Program-made: the position numbers and the translations under genes
Assembly: GCF_036556685.1 (NCBI RefSeq)
Contig: NZ_CP140614.1
Location: 2,232,001 to 2,296,000, forward strand
Direction: 5' to 3'
Origin: Sulfurospirillum sp. 1612
Lineage (GTDB): Bacteria > Campylobacterota > Campylobacteria > Campylobacterales > Sulfurospirillaceae
DNA length: 64,000 nt
In this document: piece after piece, positions 35,747 through 46,127 of the stretch
How the letters are laid out: each line of letters opens with the position of its first letter
Numbering within the stretch: the stretch's first letter is position 1
Notes under the pieces: model-generated
What the model was told of the DNA's origin: nothing
Seen by the model: only the letters and a program-made list of their open reading frames with translations
Databases searched by the model: none

Positions 35747-38527
35747 AAACTGATATCGCACAAATAACCGCATGATTGTATCATTAGTACCATTAACAGA
35801 GTTAGAATAATTAATTCCGACACTCAGATGATCTTGATTCCATATTTTACCGCCATACCCTGCTTCAAACCCATAGCCTAAGCCTTGAGATCTATTATTA
35901 TAATAAAGTCCCGTCTCAAAGAATGGACGCCATACGCGCGTATAAATCTCGCTATTGACATACCCATACCGTAATACTAATCCAATATTATAAAAATCCT
36001 CAGGCAAAATTCTATCAGGAGTTCGCTGCAACGATCGTACCAGATTATGTGAGCCTGATTTTTCTTGGTAGGTTCCAAAATCAGCAAAAAGTTCCGTAGA
36101 AATATCAGGATAGCCCTCTCTCAGACGTCTATTTATAAAAATTCGACCGTATTGTCCTGTACCGAGATTATCACCATCTTGTGCGTGGTATTGGTTGTAT
36201 TCGGTACGAATACCAATCTGTGTTGAACGCAGTATCTGCCAATCAACTCCCAATGTCATACTGTCTTTATTGCCACTTAAAATCAGGAGGTTATTTTCAT
36301 CTGCCACACGATTTTTGTACAATCCCAAATCCACACTCACCCGACTGTGTGCTTTGTAATGTCCGTGTAATTCATAAGTGAAATAACGCTTCATGACATC
36401 TCTAAAACCCACACGTGCAATCACATAAGCTCTGGCATCAAACTCTTTTTTGAAACCAACATCAAATTGTGATGTGGTCGCAGGAACATCCATCAGCGTA
36501 TCATCATTGGTGGTGCGATTTTTCAGAACTTCTAATCCATTTAAAAGATGCCACCCTTCACCCAGATACAAACGGTGATCGATTTGAGCACCCTCTTGAA
36601 CCAAAGGTTTATTCTCTTGAAAAATACCTTTTATTTCTAGAAGATTGCTACGTTTTTTTGAAAGATCTAGATGATGAATATAAGCATTTTGCCCGTATCG
36701 ATTTGTATTTAAGGCATCATAATTCAAATCTTGAGAGAGTGCGATTTGTCCATCATTTTCTGCGGCTACTGATGCTTCACCGCGAGGTAAGTCCTCGGTA
36801 TAGCTTTTCAATAAATTTTCGATATTCGTGTGATGGGTCATGATCATAGCATTACTGAGTTTGAGCCATAATTCAGGATGGGTCATACTCCTATAAAGCT
36901 GATGACTTCGCTCAAATGCTTTGTGACGCACCGCCCAAGAATAAGAGAGTTCTTTATAATGTGTCTGCGTCAAATACGGCTTGGCGTCGGAGAGTTTTTT
37001 CTCAAAATAATCCGCTTGTAACACATACATTGCCGCATTTAAATACGTATTCCAATACACATCGGTTTGTTGTAACATATCAGGGGTATCAAGCTGTTTT
37101 TCAATGCCACGCATCTTGCTGCTGAAGGCATTAGTTTTGCTTTGAAGTTGATAGATATAAGCTTGCATAAATTCAAACTCAACACTCTTGATAATCGGAT
37201 TCTTCATCCTGATAAGTTTTTGAGCGTAAAAATCTGCCTTGTTAACGTTTTGCAAAAACAGATACGCTGAGGCCATAGGAAAATAGAGTGTCTCTTGTTT
37301 TTCTGATGATTCATCCATGCGCTTGAGTAACTCTCTAAGATCATGATTGAGATGATAATCAGTCATAAAATACAACAAAGCCAGCTTATTTTCTTCACTC
37401 TCAGGATCGATTGTTATCGCTTTTTTGATGGCTTCTGTTGCCAACGCTGTTTGTTTGTAATGCAAATATAAACTGGCTCGAATCAACCAATAATTCACTT
37501 GTTTACTCACCTCAGGATTGATAGCCACAAGTCTATCAATGTCTTGGTGCAATTCATCATAATGATTGAGCGCTATAAGATTATTGGCATAAATATAAAA
37601 AAGATAGGCAACGTGAAATTTCTCATACCCCTCTTTTGCAATGCTAGCACTCAATAATGGGTTGCTGGTCTGTTTAAATTGTACCACACGTTCAAAATCC
37701 ACCAATCTTCCCTTGTCCATATGAATCATATTAAGCGAGGCATCTACGGCGCGTTTAAAATCTTGCAAATACCAACCAATATCACTCAACAATGCATAAT
37801 ACTGCGCATTTGGTGGGATTTTTGACTCTTGTATTTGAAGCAAAATATCATACGCATGTTTCATATCTCTCTTGAGATAATAAAAATAAGAGACCATGGC
37901 AATATTATCTCTATTGTAGGCATGTTTCGCATCAATCAATGCCACAACTTTCGATGCAGCATCTAATTCACCCGCATCAAGGTACACGCGTAACGCTTTG
38001 GTCAAATACTCTGTTTTGGTTGGATCTTTTTGGTAGAGATTCATCAAAATCGTAGCAGCTTTTTGGGGTTCTCCCACTTGATAAAAAATATACACAAGGG
38101 TATCAATATGTTTTTTAGATGGATTTTCTAAAGTTTGCGCCACTATAAGATGCTTAATCTTATCATACTGATAAAAACTCAATCCATAAGTAATGATTTG
38201 ATTCCGAAGTGCTTTGCTAGGCTTGTGTCGATACAAAAACATCATATGTTTGATTGCGATTTGACTGTGTCCGGTCCATCTGGCAATCTTTGCAAGATTA
38301 TCATTCCAAAAATAGGAGTTTGGATATTTTTGATACCCTTTTTGTGCCACTTGATACGCATGTGTCAGATCATTTTTGAAAAGAAAAGATTGCAACATCA
38401 ACTTCAACTCTTCTTCTTGCTCTCCTGCCGCCTGCTTGTTAACAACCGCAGAATCAGGGAGTGTAGCGGCCATAGAAGCAACACCATACAACGTAAAAAT
38501 GAGTAATATCGATAATAAACGCATCAT
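35729..38527 (-). CDS. pelB: PelB-like TPR/outer-membrane porin, C-terminal portion of a split PelB
   Basis: Pel exporter of 932 residues. A signal peptide (about 1-21) leads into an array of TPR-like helical repeats (to about residue 600), then a C-terminal beta barrel of alternating polar/aromatic strands ending FVRYQFLYTHP. In Pseudomonas aeruginosa one PelB of about 1190 residues has an inner-membrane helix, TPRs and barrel; here those parts are divided between this gene and the one upstream (together about 1280). The ATG overlaps the preceding stop by one base (TAATG), implying coupling. Last gene of the pel operon. Confidence 0.85.
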   Translation of the reverse strand: MMRLLSILLIFTLYGVASMAATLPDSAVVNKQAAGEQEEELKLMLQSFLFKNDLTHAYQVAQKGYQKYPNSYFWNDNLAKIARWTGHSQIAIKHMMFLYRHKPSKALRNQIITYGLSFYQYDKIKHLIVAQTLENPSKKHIDTLVYIFYQVGEPQKAATILMNLYQKDPTKTEYLTKALRVYLDAGELDAASKVVALIDAKHAYNRDNIAMVSYFYYLKRDMKHAYDILLQIQESKIPPNAQYYALLSDIGWYLQDFKRAVDASLNMIHMDKGRLVDFERVVQFKQTSNPLLSASIAKEGYEKFHVAYLFYIYANNLIALNHYDELHQDIDRLVAINPEVSKQVNYWLIRASLYLHYKQTALATEAIKKAITIDPESEENKLALLYFMTDYHLNHDLRELLKRMDESSEKQETLYFPMASAYLFLQNVNKADFYAQKLIRMKNPIIKSVEFEFMQAYIYQLQSKTNAFSSKMRGIEKQLDTPDMLQQTDVYWNTYLNAAMYVLQADYFEKKLSDAKPYLTQTHYKELSYSWAVRHKAFERSHQLYRSMTHPELWLKLSNAMIMTHHTNIENLLKSYTEDLPRGEASVAAENDGQIALSQDLNYDALNTNRYGQNAYIHHLDLSKKRSNLLEIKGIFQENKPLVQEGAQIDHRLYLGEGWHLLNGLEVLKNRTTNDDTLMDVPATTSQFDVGFKKEFDARAYVIARVGFRDVMKRYFTYELHGHYKAHSRVSVDLGLYKNRVADENNLLILSGNKDSMTLGVDWQILRSTQIGIRTEYNQYHAQDGDNLGTGQYGRIFINRRLREGYPDISTELFADFGTYQEKSGSHNLVRSLQRTPDRILPEDFYNIGLVLRYGYVNSEIYTRVWRPFFETGLYYNNRSQGLGYGFEAGYGGKIWNQDHLSVGINYSNSVNGTNDTIMRLFVRYQFLYTHP

Positions 38528-39576
38528 TAATCTTTCTTATCCAAAATTTTCTTAGACAAACTAGCCGCCTTAGGGACATCTCCTGCCGCGGTGTAGAGTT
38601 TCAGCAATAAAATCCTCATCTCTCTCTCTTTTAAAAAGCGATTTTGATATTTGTATGCAAAATCTGATGCCATCTTCGTGTGATTTCCGGCTCTTAGCAT
38701 TTTGATTGCCAAAAGATAATAGTGCTTCTTTTTACTGTATGTTGATGCCGTTTGAAACAATCTTTTATACACCATTGCCGATTTGATTTGCTCATTTTGC
38801 GCATTATAAAATTCAGCCAATTTATTGCTCCAATACACCGAGCCCGGCGCCAATTTGAGCAATAAACTCTCAGCTTGCGCTATATGTTTGATTTTGACTA
38901 AAAATTGGTACTCCTCTTCTAGCCATTGAGACAGGTGAGCCCCATCATGACGTTGTAGTGCATGAAGATATTGAATCGATTCTGTGCTTTTGCCCACTTG
39001 TTCTGAGAGATAATACGCATCTTTCAAATACGCAATATTATCAGGATGTTCTTTGAGTGTTATTTGGATAAACTGATATGCTTTTTGTGTCTCTTTTAAG
39101 AAAAGCGCTTCTTGATACCAGTGGTAACTCTCCTTAGTATCATAGTAGTGCTGTTGTACGATGACGGAGAGATTTGATTTGAGTGCTTGAATCGCCTCTT
39201 CTTTGCCTTGGCTGTCTTTTGCAAAATAATAAGTAGCTTTTTCTAATTGATACCCTAATAAATAAGCCTCTTTTCGAATATGTGCATCCGTACTTTTATA
39301 CAATAATCCCACGATACCCAGTGCCAAATGCAACTTGCCCGCTTTGAGACTTTTTTGTGCCAATGAGAGCATCAAAGGTTCACTGGTGGGATCACTTCTT
39401 ATCATATTTTTGAGATAAATAATACTCAAATTATAATTGGTATTTTCAGATAATACCTGCTTTTCCAAATTGCTTTTGGGATAAAGAATCACCAAAATAA
39501 AGACAAAAGCAGCCAATATGAAGATTATCTCTCTAAAGGAAACAACGTATTCTCTAGGCTTATTTGCAAACAACAT
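38527..39576 (-). CDS. Membrane-anchored TPR protein, N-terminal portion of a split PelB
   Basis: Protein of 349 residues with one transmembrane helix near the N-terminus (FREIIFILAAFVFILVILY, about 14-32) and then helical TPR-like repeats in the periplasm. It has no barrel. Position, anchor and repeats match the N-terminal part of Pseudomonas PelB, so it probably bridges the inner-membrane synthase to the porin encoded next. It overlaps pelA by 17 bases and the porin gene by one base. A separate function cannot be excluded. Confidence 0.75.
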   Translation of the reverse strand: MLFANKPREYVVSFREIIFILAAFVFILVILYPKSNLEKQVLSENTNYNLSIIYLKNMIRSDPTSEPLMLSLAQKSLKAGKLHLALGIVGLLYKSTDAHIRKEAYLLGYQLEKATYYFAKDSQGKEEAIQALKSNLSVIVQQHYYDTKESYHWYQEALFLKETQKAYQFIQITLKEHPDNIAYLKDAYYLSEQVGKSTESIQYLHALQRHDGAHLSQWLEEEYQFLVKIKHIAQAESLLLKLAPGSVYWSNKLAEFYNAQNEQIKSAMVYKRLFQTASTYSKKKHYYLLAIKMLRAGNHTKMASDFAYKYQNRFLKEREMRILLLKLYTAAGDVPKAASLSKKILDKKD

Positions 39577-42331
39577 CGATTTGTGCTTCCTTCTTGTTGT
39601 TGTAGTAAAGCTTCACATCATTTTGTTTTCGTATGATTTTAGAGGCTTTAGGTTTTGAGGTGATTTGACACGCGGCTGGGAGATTAAAATGTAATTTGAG
39701 CCCAACATAACCTTTAAAATGAAAAACCTGTTTCTTCTTACTAACATCATAGCTCACAAGAGGAGCATTCGCATCAATCAAGTAGGGTTTATTTTGAATT
39801 TTATCTATCGGTTTTAGCAATACACTTGGCGTATTTGCGGTATGAAAATAAGTATGTGATTCAAAATGTTTGACACCTATGATATCTTTGGAAGCTTCAA
39901 AATCAACACCCGCTCCCCTTTTTTCTTCACGCAATGTATGCAAATCTCGCATTCCGGAGACTTTCCATGCTCCGGCCTCTTCGGCTAGAGATACCGTATA
40001 AAAATCCATCACTTTAGGAATATAATCGGAAGCAAACAGCGGTGTCGTATCTTGTTTCATTGCCCAATCAAAAGCATATTTTAGCGCATTTAATGAAGCT
40101 CTTTTGGATCCAGAATAGTAGTGGTAATATATATCGATTGGCTTAAATCTTCTCGGTGAATTGGTGAGTTTAAATGTTTGCACTACCTTTTTAAAGCCCC
40201 AAAAAGGGCCTCGCCAATCATTGGTATAGACATTTTCATCTTGGGCACCAGTATAAATCTGATAATAATGCCCGCGTCTGATTCCAAAAGGGGCGATATA
40301 GCTAAGCCATGGCGCATCATTGGTGATATAGGTATCTCCACCATTGAGATTTAAAAGATGGTGTTGGTAAACATAAGCCAAATCGCTCTCACTAGGAACG
40401 CAATCTCCCGTCCAAAAGATGGTGCGTGCCAAACGATCTTTTGGTTTAGAAGGAGGCATCAGTTTAGTATTAATCATCTTGATGGTACCAAGCATTTCAC
40501 GCTCATAAGAAAAGGTGTACCCTTTTGGATCAAGACGATACTGTGGCGCCAGTGTTTGATTATGAATTTTTTCCCAATAAAACGGATGAGAAAAGGTATG
40601 AGAGGCTCCCTCTACATTAGGAAGTGCATAGATTTTTTTGGCTATTTTCATCAACTCAGGAGAGAGTTTGGGATACAAACCATCAGGCTCAATCTCAGCA
40701 CCTACAATCGATATGGAGTGAGGAATGGCATAACGTTTTAAAATATCGCGATAAATAATCTGAGCTGAAAACAGCTTCGGATTCCACTCCACACGATTCA
40801 TAAACGCATCACCATCAACATGAGAATACAAAATACGATTGCCGTTTTCTGTGGTCGGATCAGGAACTATCAAAGTTTTGAGTCGCAAGGCTTCTTTGAA
40901 AAATTTAAAAGGGTTCATCACCCAAATATTATCTTGATTCAAATCCACCATCCAAGCATCACCCACAGCATACCCACCCCATGGGGTAATAGCCGCTTGC
41001 GTAGTCTTTTCTTGTTTTTCATCTTCAAGCACCAATAATGCTCTCGCATCACTAGGGTTGAGATAATAGCCAATATTTTTAGTAGGGGCCACTTCAAATC
41101 CCATCATAGGATCTTGAAAGATGATTTTATTCTTCTGTATAGGATCCACACCCACTCGAGAAATCGAAATACCCAGTGGATTTAAAATATTTCGAGAGAG
41201 ATTGACACCAAAATTATCGACAAAGACAACTTTCACACCAATGTGCTGTAAACTCTTGGCCCAATCGATTAACTCTTGCGGATTTTTATAAGCATCACGT
41301 AACCAAACAATGACACCAGCGTATTGCCCCATATCTTCTAGTTTTGGTAACCCGCGCTCATCAATATCGCGCATTTTTTCGATGTATCCCATGTACTCTA
41401 ATGGCAATGCTCCTACTTGATGCGCTGCAAGTTCTATCCGATCTTTTTGCTTCTCGTCAATCAATGTCAAAATCTCTCGCTTCAGCGCATTTTTAGAAGA
41501 GCGCCCATAACGGGTTAAATCTTTATTTGAGATATAAGGAATCATACCTTTTGCTTTGATTTTTGCCACTAAGGCATCGGCTTGATCTCTATCTTGAAAA
41601 GAGAGATAATCAACATCAATCACATCTAAATGATAGGATTTGACCTTTTGTATTTGGGCATCCAGCCACGTACGGTCAGCATCACTGACATCTTGATAAT
41701 GCAAATCTTTGCCGCCTAAACCTTTATAGTAAGATTCAAATAAAACAGCAGTAATATCACTGTGAACAGCATCTAAGAGTTCAAACCCTCGATTGATAAT
41801 CAACTTGGCCTTGGGATAGGTATCATGAAACCGTTTGATAAAAGCAATCAATGCCTGTTTGCTGCGCGCTTTTTGCTCAGGTGTTTTGCTCACAATTTCA
41901 TAAGAATCAAGGGTGTCAAAAAAGAAGTTTTTAAACCCCTTTTCCACCTCAGGCTGAATCACCGTATCAAATAAAAAGTTTTGATACGCTTCATTGGTAA
42001 TATCCATAACAGCTGCATGCCATGGTTTGTTTTCTCCCGCAATCCATGCTTTGTTAATTTTATTATAATAGGCACCATCTTTATCGATTTCTCCGACACT
42101 CACATAGGCATACATCTTATCTTTGTAAACAGAAAAGCCATGGGTATTGGTATCAATATGATTGGGCTGAACGATAATATAATCATGAATGCCAACCATG
42201 GGATATGAGATGTCTTCTCCATAATAGACCATAGCACTCTTGTCGCTAAGGGATCCAAAAGCGACTTGCATCGCGAGCATCATCATGATGATGATTTTAT
42301 TGTAACATGAAAGTTTCATAATCCAACTCAT
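39560..42331 (-). CDS. pelA: PelA: periplasmic hydrolase/deacetylase for Pel polysaccharide
   Basis: Secreted multidomain enzyme of 923 residues that trims and de-acetylates the galactosaminoglycan Pel. A signal peptide (about 5-26) is followed by a TIM-barrel hydrolase with Glu199 (AVLFESYYKG) as likely catalytic residue, a middle domain, and a polysaccharide-deacetylase domain. The latter has Asp506 and Asp508 (HVDGDAF) and His578/His582 (SHTFSHPF). The spacings 2, 72 and 76 equal those of the P. aeruginosa residues I recall as D528, D530, H600, H604. AAGGAG lies 8 bases before the ATG, which falls inside pelG. Confidence 0.93.
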   Translation of the reverse strand: MSWIMKLSCYNKIIIMMMLAMQVAFGSLSDKSAMVYYGEDISYPMVGIHDYIIVQPNHIDTNTHGFSVYKDKMYAYVSVGEIDKDGAYYNKINKAWIAGENKPWHAAVMDITNEAYQNFLFDTVIQPEVEKGFKNFFFDTLDSYEIVSKTPEQKARSKQALIAFIKRFHDTYPKAKLIINRGFELLDAVHSDITAVLFESYYKGLGGKDLHYQDVSDADRTWLDAQIQKVKSYHLDVIDVDYLSFQDRDQADALVAKIKAKGMIPYISNKDLTRYGRSSKNALKREILTLIDEKQKDRIELAAHQVGALPLEYMGYIEKMRDIDERGLPKLEDMGQYAGVIVWLRDAYKNPQELIDWAKSLQHIGVKVVFVDNFGVNLSRNILNPLGISISRVGVDPIQKNKIIFQDPMMGFEVAPTKNIGYYLNPSDARALLVLEDEKQEKTTQAAITPWGGYAVGDAWMVDLNQDNIWVMNPFKFFKEALRLKTLIVPDPTTENGNRILYSHVDGDAFMNRVEWNPKLFSAQIIYRDILKRYAIPHSISIVGAEIEPDGLYPKLSPELMKIAKKIYALPNVEGASHTFSHPFYWEKIHNQTLAPQYRLDPKGYTFSYEREMLGTIKMINTKLMPPSKPKDRLARTIFWTGDCVPSESDLAYVYQHHLLNLNGGDTYITNDAPWLSYIAPFGIRRGHYYQIYTGAQDENVYTNDWRGPFWGFKKVVQTFKLTNSPRRFKPIDIYYHYYSGSKRASLNALKYAFDWAMKQDTTPLFASDYIPKVMDFYTVSLAEEAGAWKVSGMRDLHTLREEKRGAGVDFEASKDIIGVKHFESHTYFHTANTPSVLLKPIDKIQNKPYLIDANAPLVSYDVSKKKQVFHFKGYVGLKLHFNLPAACQITSKPKASKIIRKQNDVKLYYNNKKEAQIDVVCK

Positions 42332-43670
42332 CTAATTCTCTCCTTATTACAACCAAACTGGCGATAAATACAATCAAAAGAGATACGGTGTAGCCGTATC
42401 CAAACATAGCAGGCCCGAGATAAATAGATAATAAACTCAAAGAAAAATTTAAAACAAAAAATGCAATACACAGCCACATCGCTACTTTTTTTCTATCCAA
42501 ATAATACAAGATTGCCAACAATGACATGAAGAGCACCTGCAACATCGCGCCCACTGTCAAGATATGAAACAGCCCCAGATAGAGCTGCGGAATGTGTAAT
42601 TTTACAAAGATGGAAGGCATCACAAGAAACAATAAGATGTTGATAATGCCTTGCAATAATAAAATCTCCAAAAGGGCTTGCCGGATGACACTCACCATCT
42701 CATTACGATATTTTCTAATCGTCCCCAACGTTCCACCTTCTCGAACCGCATCATAATAGAGATTGTACTTTTCCGCAAAATCCGCTTCCAAACGATAAAA
42801 GAAAATGGCCATACTCGGAAGTATTGACAAATACGCCATAAAAATCGGGATATCATACACCACAGAAGCATGCAAATGTCCAATCACCTGATTTCCCGTC
42901 ATCGGATGATACCAAAAGACAAACTTATCCACCCAAGACCCCAGATTGTACATCAATCCAGCAATTCCCAAAGTCCAATAAAAGTTTTTGGCGCCAATAA
43001 ATTTAAGGCTCATAAAAATATGAGAATCGTAGCTTTTAATAATCAAAGACATCAAGGCCACAAACAAAATCGCATTGCCTAGGAAAAATATAAAAATCAG
43101 TGATTCAATGGTATTGCCATACAGATAAGAAAATAATACAATCAAACAATAAGCAACCAGATAAGACCACACCACGCTAAGATAGTATTTTAAACTCGCC
43201 GCCAGGATACTCGAAATCCACACGCCGCACAACACCAAGAATGTCGCAATAACGCCACACAAAAATATCCAACTCTCACCCTTAAAAACCCATAATACCA
43301 GAGGAACGATGAAGATGATTCCTGCCACCCAAGAGAGAAAAATCGCACCAAAATATGAAGGCAACACCTCATCTTTTCGCTCTGCAAAAATCAAATCGGC
43401 AACATACCGTGTAAAAGGAAGTTGGATGATGCCGGTGATAACCAGACTTGAGGCTAGCGCAATCGCATAGGTAATGACCACTTGAAATTTGGCCGTTTCA
43501 CCAATCTCTCCCAAATGTATAATATTGATAAAGCCTACGAAAATAATCGCAATAATCGAAATCACCCAAGGACCAGAACTCAAGATGGCAGAGTATCCAT
43601 AGACTTTTGCCAATGAAAATAAACTATTAGCTTTTAGTATTTTACGAAGTTCAAAACCGATACCTGCCAT
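42297..43670 (-). CDS. pelG: PelG: membrane protein for Pel polysaccharide export
   Basis: Inner-membrane protein of 457 residues with about 12 helices, a Wzx/MATE-like fold thought to move Pel across the membrane with PelD, PelE and PelF. The opening MAGIGFELRKILK and the segment SGPWVISI are nearly invariant in PelG proteins. It starts three bases after pelF and overlaps pelA by 35 bases. Confidence 0.94.
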   Translation of the reverse strand: MAGIGFELRKILKANSLFSLAKVYGYSAILSSGPWVISIIAIIFVGFINIIHLGEIGETAKFQVVITYAIALASSLVITGIIQLPFTRYVADLIFAERKDEVLPSYFGAIFLSWVAGIIFIVPLVLWVFKGESWIFLCGVIATFLVLCGVWISSILAASLKYYLSVVWSYLVAYCLIVLFSYLYGNTIESLIFIFFLGNAILFVALMSLIIKSYDSHIFMSLKFIGAKNFYWTLGIAGLMYNLGSWVDKFVFWYHPMTGNQVIGHLHASVVYDIPIFMAYLSILPSMAIFFYRLEADFAEKYNLYYDAVREGGTLGTIRKYRNEMVSVIRQALLEILLLQGIINILLFLVMPSIFVKLHIPQLYLGLFHILTVGAMLQVLFMSLLAILYYLDRKKVAMWLCIAFFVLNFSLSLLSIYLGPAMFGYGYTVSLLIVFIASLVVIRRELDELDYETFMLQ

Positions 43671-43672
43671 GA

Positions 43673-45181
43673 TTATGTTTCCTTCATCATATCGTGATAG
43701 ATTGCATCATACTTATCTAAAAATATCTCTTTGCGATAGTACTTTTCAACCCTTTTTAATGCGACAGCACGTGCTTTCTTCCATGCATCTTCATCAGATA
43801 AAAAATGAATATATTGCTCTGCCAATTCACTAGGATTCGCAATCACACTCAGCGCTCCAGCAGATCCCAAAGCGATATCTTCATCATCAAGACCCCCTTC
43901 GATTAAATCTTTGCAACTGCCCACATCCGTCGCGACACAAGGAATACCCGCAGCAAAACCTTCTAAAATCACCAAAGGCATCCCCTCACTAATGGATGTG
44001 AGTGTCAGAAGTTTGGTTTTGGGCAAAATCTCAGTGATGCTTTTAAAGCCTAAAAATCTGACGTGTTTTTGTAAATTTAAGGATTCTACCATCTTGACAC
44101 ACTCATCTGCATACTCTACATCTTCATCCATCGGTCCAACAATCCATGCTTCTGCCTCTTTGATTGTATTCACAACAATACGTATGGCACGGATAAAGGT
44201 TTTGATATCTTTGATTGAGACTACCCGACCAATCAAGGTAATAACCGGGGCACACGGTGCGTCTTCTGGTCGCATAATAGCATGCAGAGCATCAACATCG
44301 ACGCCATTGGGAATCACTCTTGTTTTGTTAGGTTTCGCACCAAACGCCACCTGGATTTTCTGTGCGCCTGGGTACAAGGACAAAATAAGATTGGCACGTT
44401 CGTATGAAAAATACCCTATCTTTTCAAAAAATTTCACCCACATGGACTTGATATAGTTAAGTTCTTCTGGCTGTTTCAATAAAGACGGCTTTTTATAATC
44501 AATCCATTGCGCGGTGAGCATATCGATTTTCCGCTCTCTTGTATAAATCCCGTGTTCTGTGAGAACAAAAGGCTTCTTGAAACTGTGTGCCGCTAAGCCT
44601 CCAAGAAAACCAGCAAAACCGGTCGAGGGAGCATGAAACACCTTCACAGAAGGAAAATTAGCAGCAATTTCGGCTAACACCCAAATCGAACGGTTTGAAT
44701 TTTTCAGTGTCCAAAAATAGTCGATAAAAGGGATATTAGGACAATGTTTCATATAGTGTTTGTTGATAAATTGCCACGATTGTCTCGAATACAAAAAATC
44801 CTCAAACGGTACTTGATTGATATAAAAATCGATATCTCGCATCGCAGGAGGCAAATCACTTTGTGAATGTTCAAATGACTCATGTAAGGCGGATATTGCT
44901 TTAAAGGCTTCTTTATTCCCCTCTCGTTTCTCTGGACTAAAAGCGTGTTCCTCCGCAATATAATGAACTTCAAGATGCACAAGATTGTCTGGTAATTCAT
45001 ATTTGATCCCATCATAATCATCTGCGCGAGAACCAATAAAACAGATACCAAATTGAATATGCGTCAATCCTTCGAGTATTTGGGCAATCCAAGATGAGAC
45101 ACCCCCTCGAATATAAGGATACGTCCCCTCCGCGAGCAACATCACATCTACATGCTTTGCTTGTCGTATATACTTAGTCAT
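43673..45181 (-). CDS. pelF: PelF: glycosyltransferase of Pel polymerisation
   Basis: Cytoplasmic GT4-family glycosyltransferase, about 502 residues, using UDP-sugars to polymerise Pel. Hallmarks are LLAEGTYPYIRGGVSSW near the N-terminus, PNGVDVDAL, IGRVVSIKDIKTFI and the E-x7-E motif EGMPLVILEGFAAG. I prefer the ATG at 45181 (8-base overlap with pelE) because it matches the family N-terminus; a TTG eight codons earlier is also in frame. Part of the inner-membrane PelDEFG complex. Confidence 0.95.
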   Translation of the reverse strand: MTKYIRQAKHVDVMLLAEGTYPYIRGGVSSWIAQILEGLTHIQFGICFIGSRADDYDGIKYELPDNLVHLEVHYIAEEHAFSPEKREGNKEAFKAISALHESFEHSQSDLPPAMRDIDFYINQVPFEDFLYSRQSWQFINKHYMKHCPNIPFIDYFWTLKNSNRSIWVLAEIAANFPSVKVFHAPSTGFAGFLGGLAAHSFKKPFVLTEHGIYTRERKIDMLTAQWIDYKKPSLLKQPEELNYIKSMWVKFFEKIGYFSYERANLILSLYPGAQKIQVAFGAKPNKTRVIPNGVDVDALHAIMRPEDAPCAPVITLIGRVVSIKDIKTFIRAIRIVVNTIKEAEAWIVGPMDEDVEYADECVKMVESLNLQKHVRFLGFKSITEILPKTKLLTLTSISEGMPLVILEGFAAGIPCVATDVGSCKDLIEGGLDDEDIALGSAGALSVIANPSELAEQYIHFLSDEDAWKKARAVALKRVEKYYRKEIFLDKYDAIYHDMMKET

Positions 45182-46127
45182 GATGTTTTGCCGTCCATTG
45201 TTCAAAAATCGAATTTAAACTCAAATTCAATTTTAAATCTTCTGTGTTAGAGAGAAGGGATTTGACTAAAAAATACCGTTTGGAATTAAAATACATTTCT
45301 GACAAATAGGGAATAACAAACTTAAAATACTCATAATTACTCTCAATAATAAACACAAACTCTGTCGTCGCTTCATCATATCTTTTTTGCAACATATGAA
45401 TGCGTCCTAACAACAAGTGAGCAGACAAATCATAAGGCGTCACTTCTAATACCTCATCCAAATAGTGATACACTTGTCGAACATAATAATCTTCCAAGGC
45501 ATCATCAGAGAGGTTATAGTAGATGATTTCCCAATACGTTTCGGCCAACTCTTTGGCTAGGGCTGCTTTTTTTGTCCGATTTTTTTCCATTTTATAGTCG
45601 CCTAAAAGACCATGAATCACCTCTTGTAGTGATTTTTCCATCTTATTGATAATAGCAAAACTATAGAGACGGATTTCATCGTTTTGATTCGAAAAGTTTT
45701 GTTTGATAATGCTAATGTTTTTATTGCTTATATTTTCTGAGATAAAGGCCAAACCATCCATTTTCTTCTCTAAACCAATACTGTCATTAATCATAAGATC
45801 AGACATAGACCCCTCACCAAATGAGCGATTTATCGTAATAAACGTATCTTCAAACTCATCCATATTAATCATATGTGCCGATTTGATTTCATGAGGATAA
45901 TCCACACATCGCATATGATAAACAATCCAAATCGAAAATACAAATCCGACAATAGGGACGACGATATGAAAGAGGAAAAAGAATAGAAAAACGATTTTCT
46001 TCTGTTCTGGGAAGCGCTTCTCTAAGCCTTTAGCTACCAGAATAGATACTAATAGATTGAGGACAATATACGCCGTACATAATAATGCAAGATGCTGGTA
46101 TCCAAATACTAATATATCATTTTGCAT
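45174..46127 (-). CDS. pelE: PelE: TPR-containing inner-membrane Pel protein
   Basis: Protein of 317 residues with two N-terminal transmembrane helices (about 15-35 and 45-70) and a cytoplasmic helical region including TPR-like repeats (AHLLLGRIHMLQKRYDEATTEF). Sequence similarity within PelE proteins is low, so the call depends on topology and on the strict position between pelD and pelF. It overlaps pelD by 11 bases. It is thought to support assembly of the synthase complex. Confidence 0.88.
   Translation of the reverse strand: MQNDILVFGYQHLALLCTAYIVLNLLVSILVAKGLEKRFPEQKKIVFLFFFLFHIVVPIVGFVFSIWIVYHMRCVDYPHEIKSAHMINMDEFEDTFITINRSFGEGSMSDLMINDSIGLEKKMDGLAFISENISNKNISIIKQNFSNQNDEIRLYSFAIINKMEKSLQEVIHGLLGDYKMEKNRTKKAALAKELAETYWEIIYYNLSDDALEDYYVRQVYHYLDEVLEVTPYDLSAHLLLGRIHMLQKRYDEATTEFVFIIESNYEYFKFVIPYLSEMYFNSKRYFLVKSLLSNTEDLKLNLSLNSIFEQWTAKHHD

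Noticed and set aside
43911-44456. 181-codon open frame antisense to pelF
   Set aside because: Shadow of the glycosyltransferase gene; low-complexity translation.
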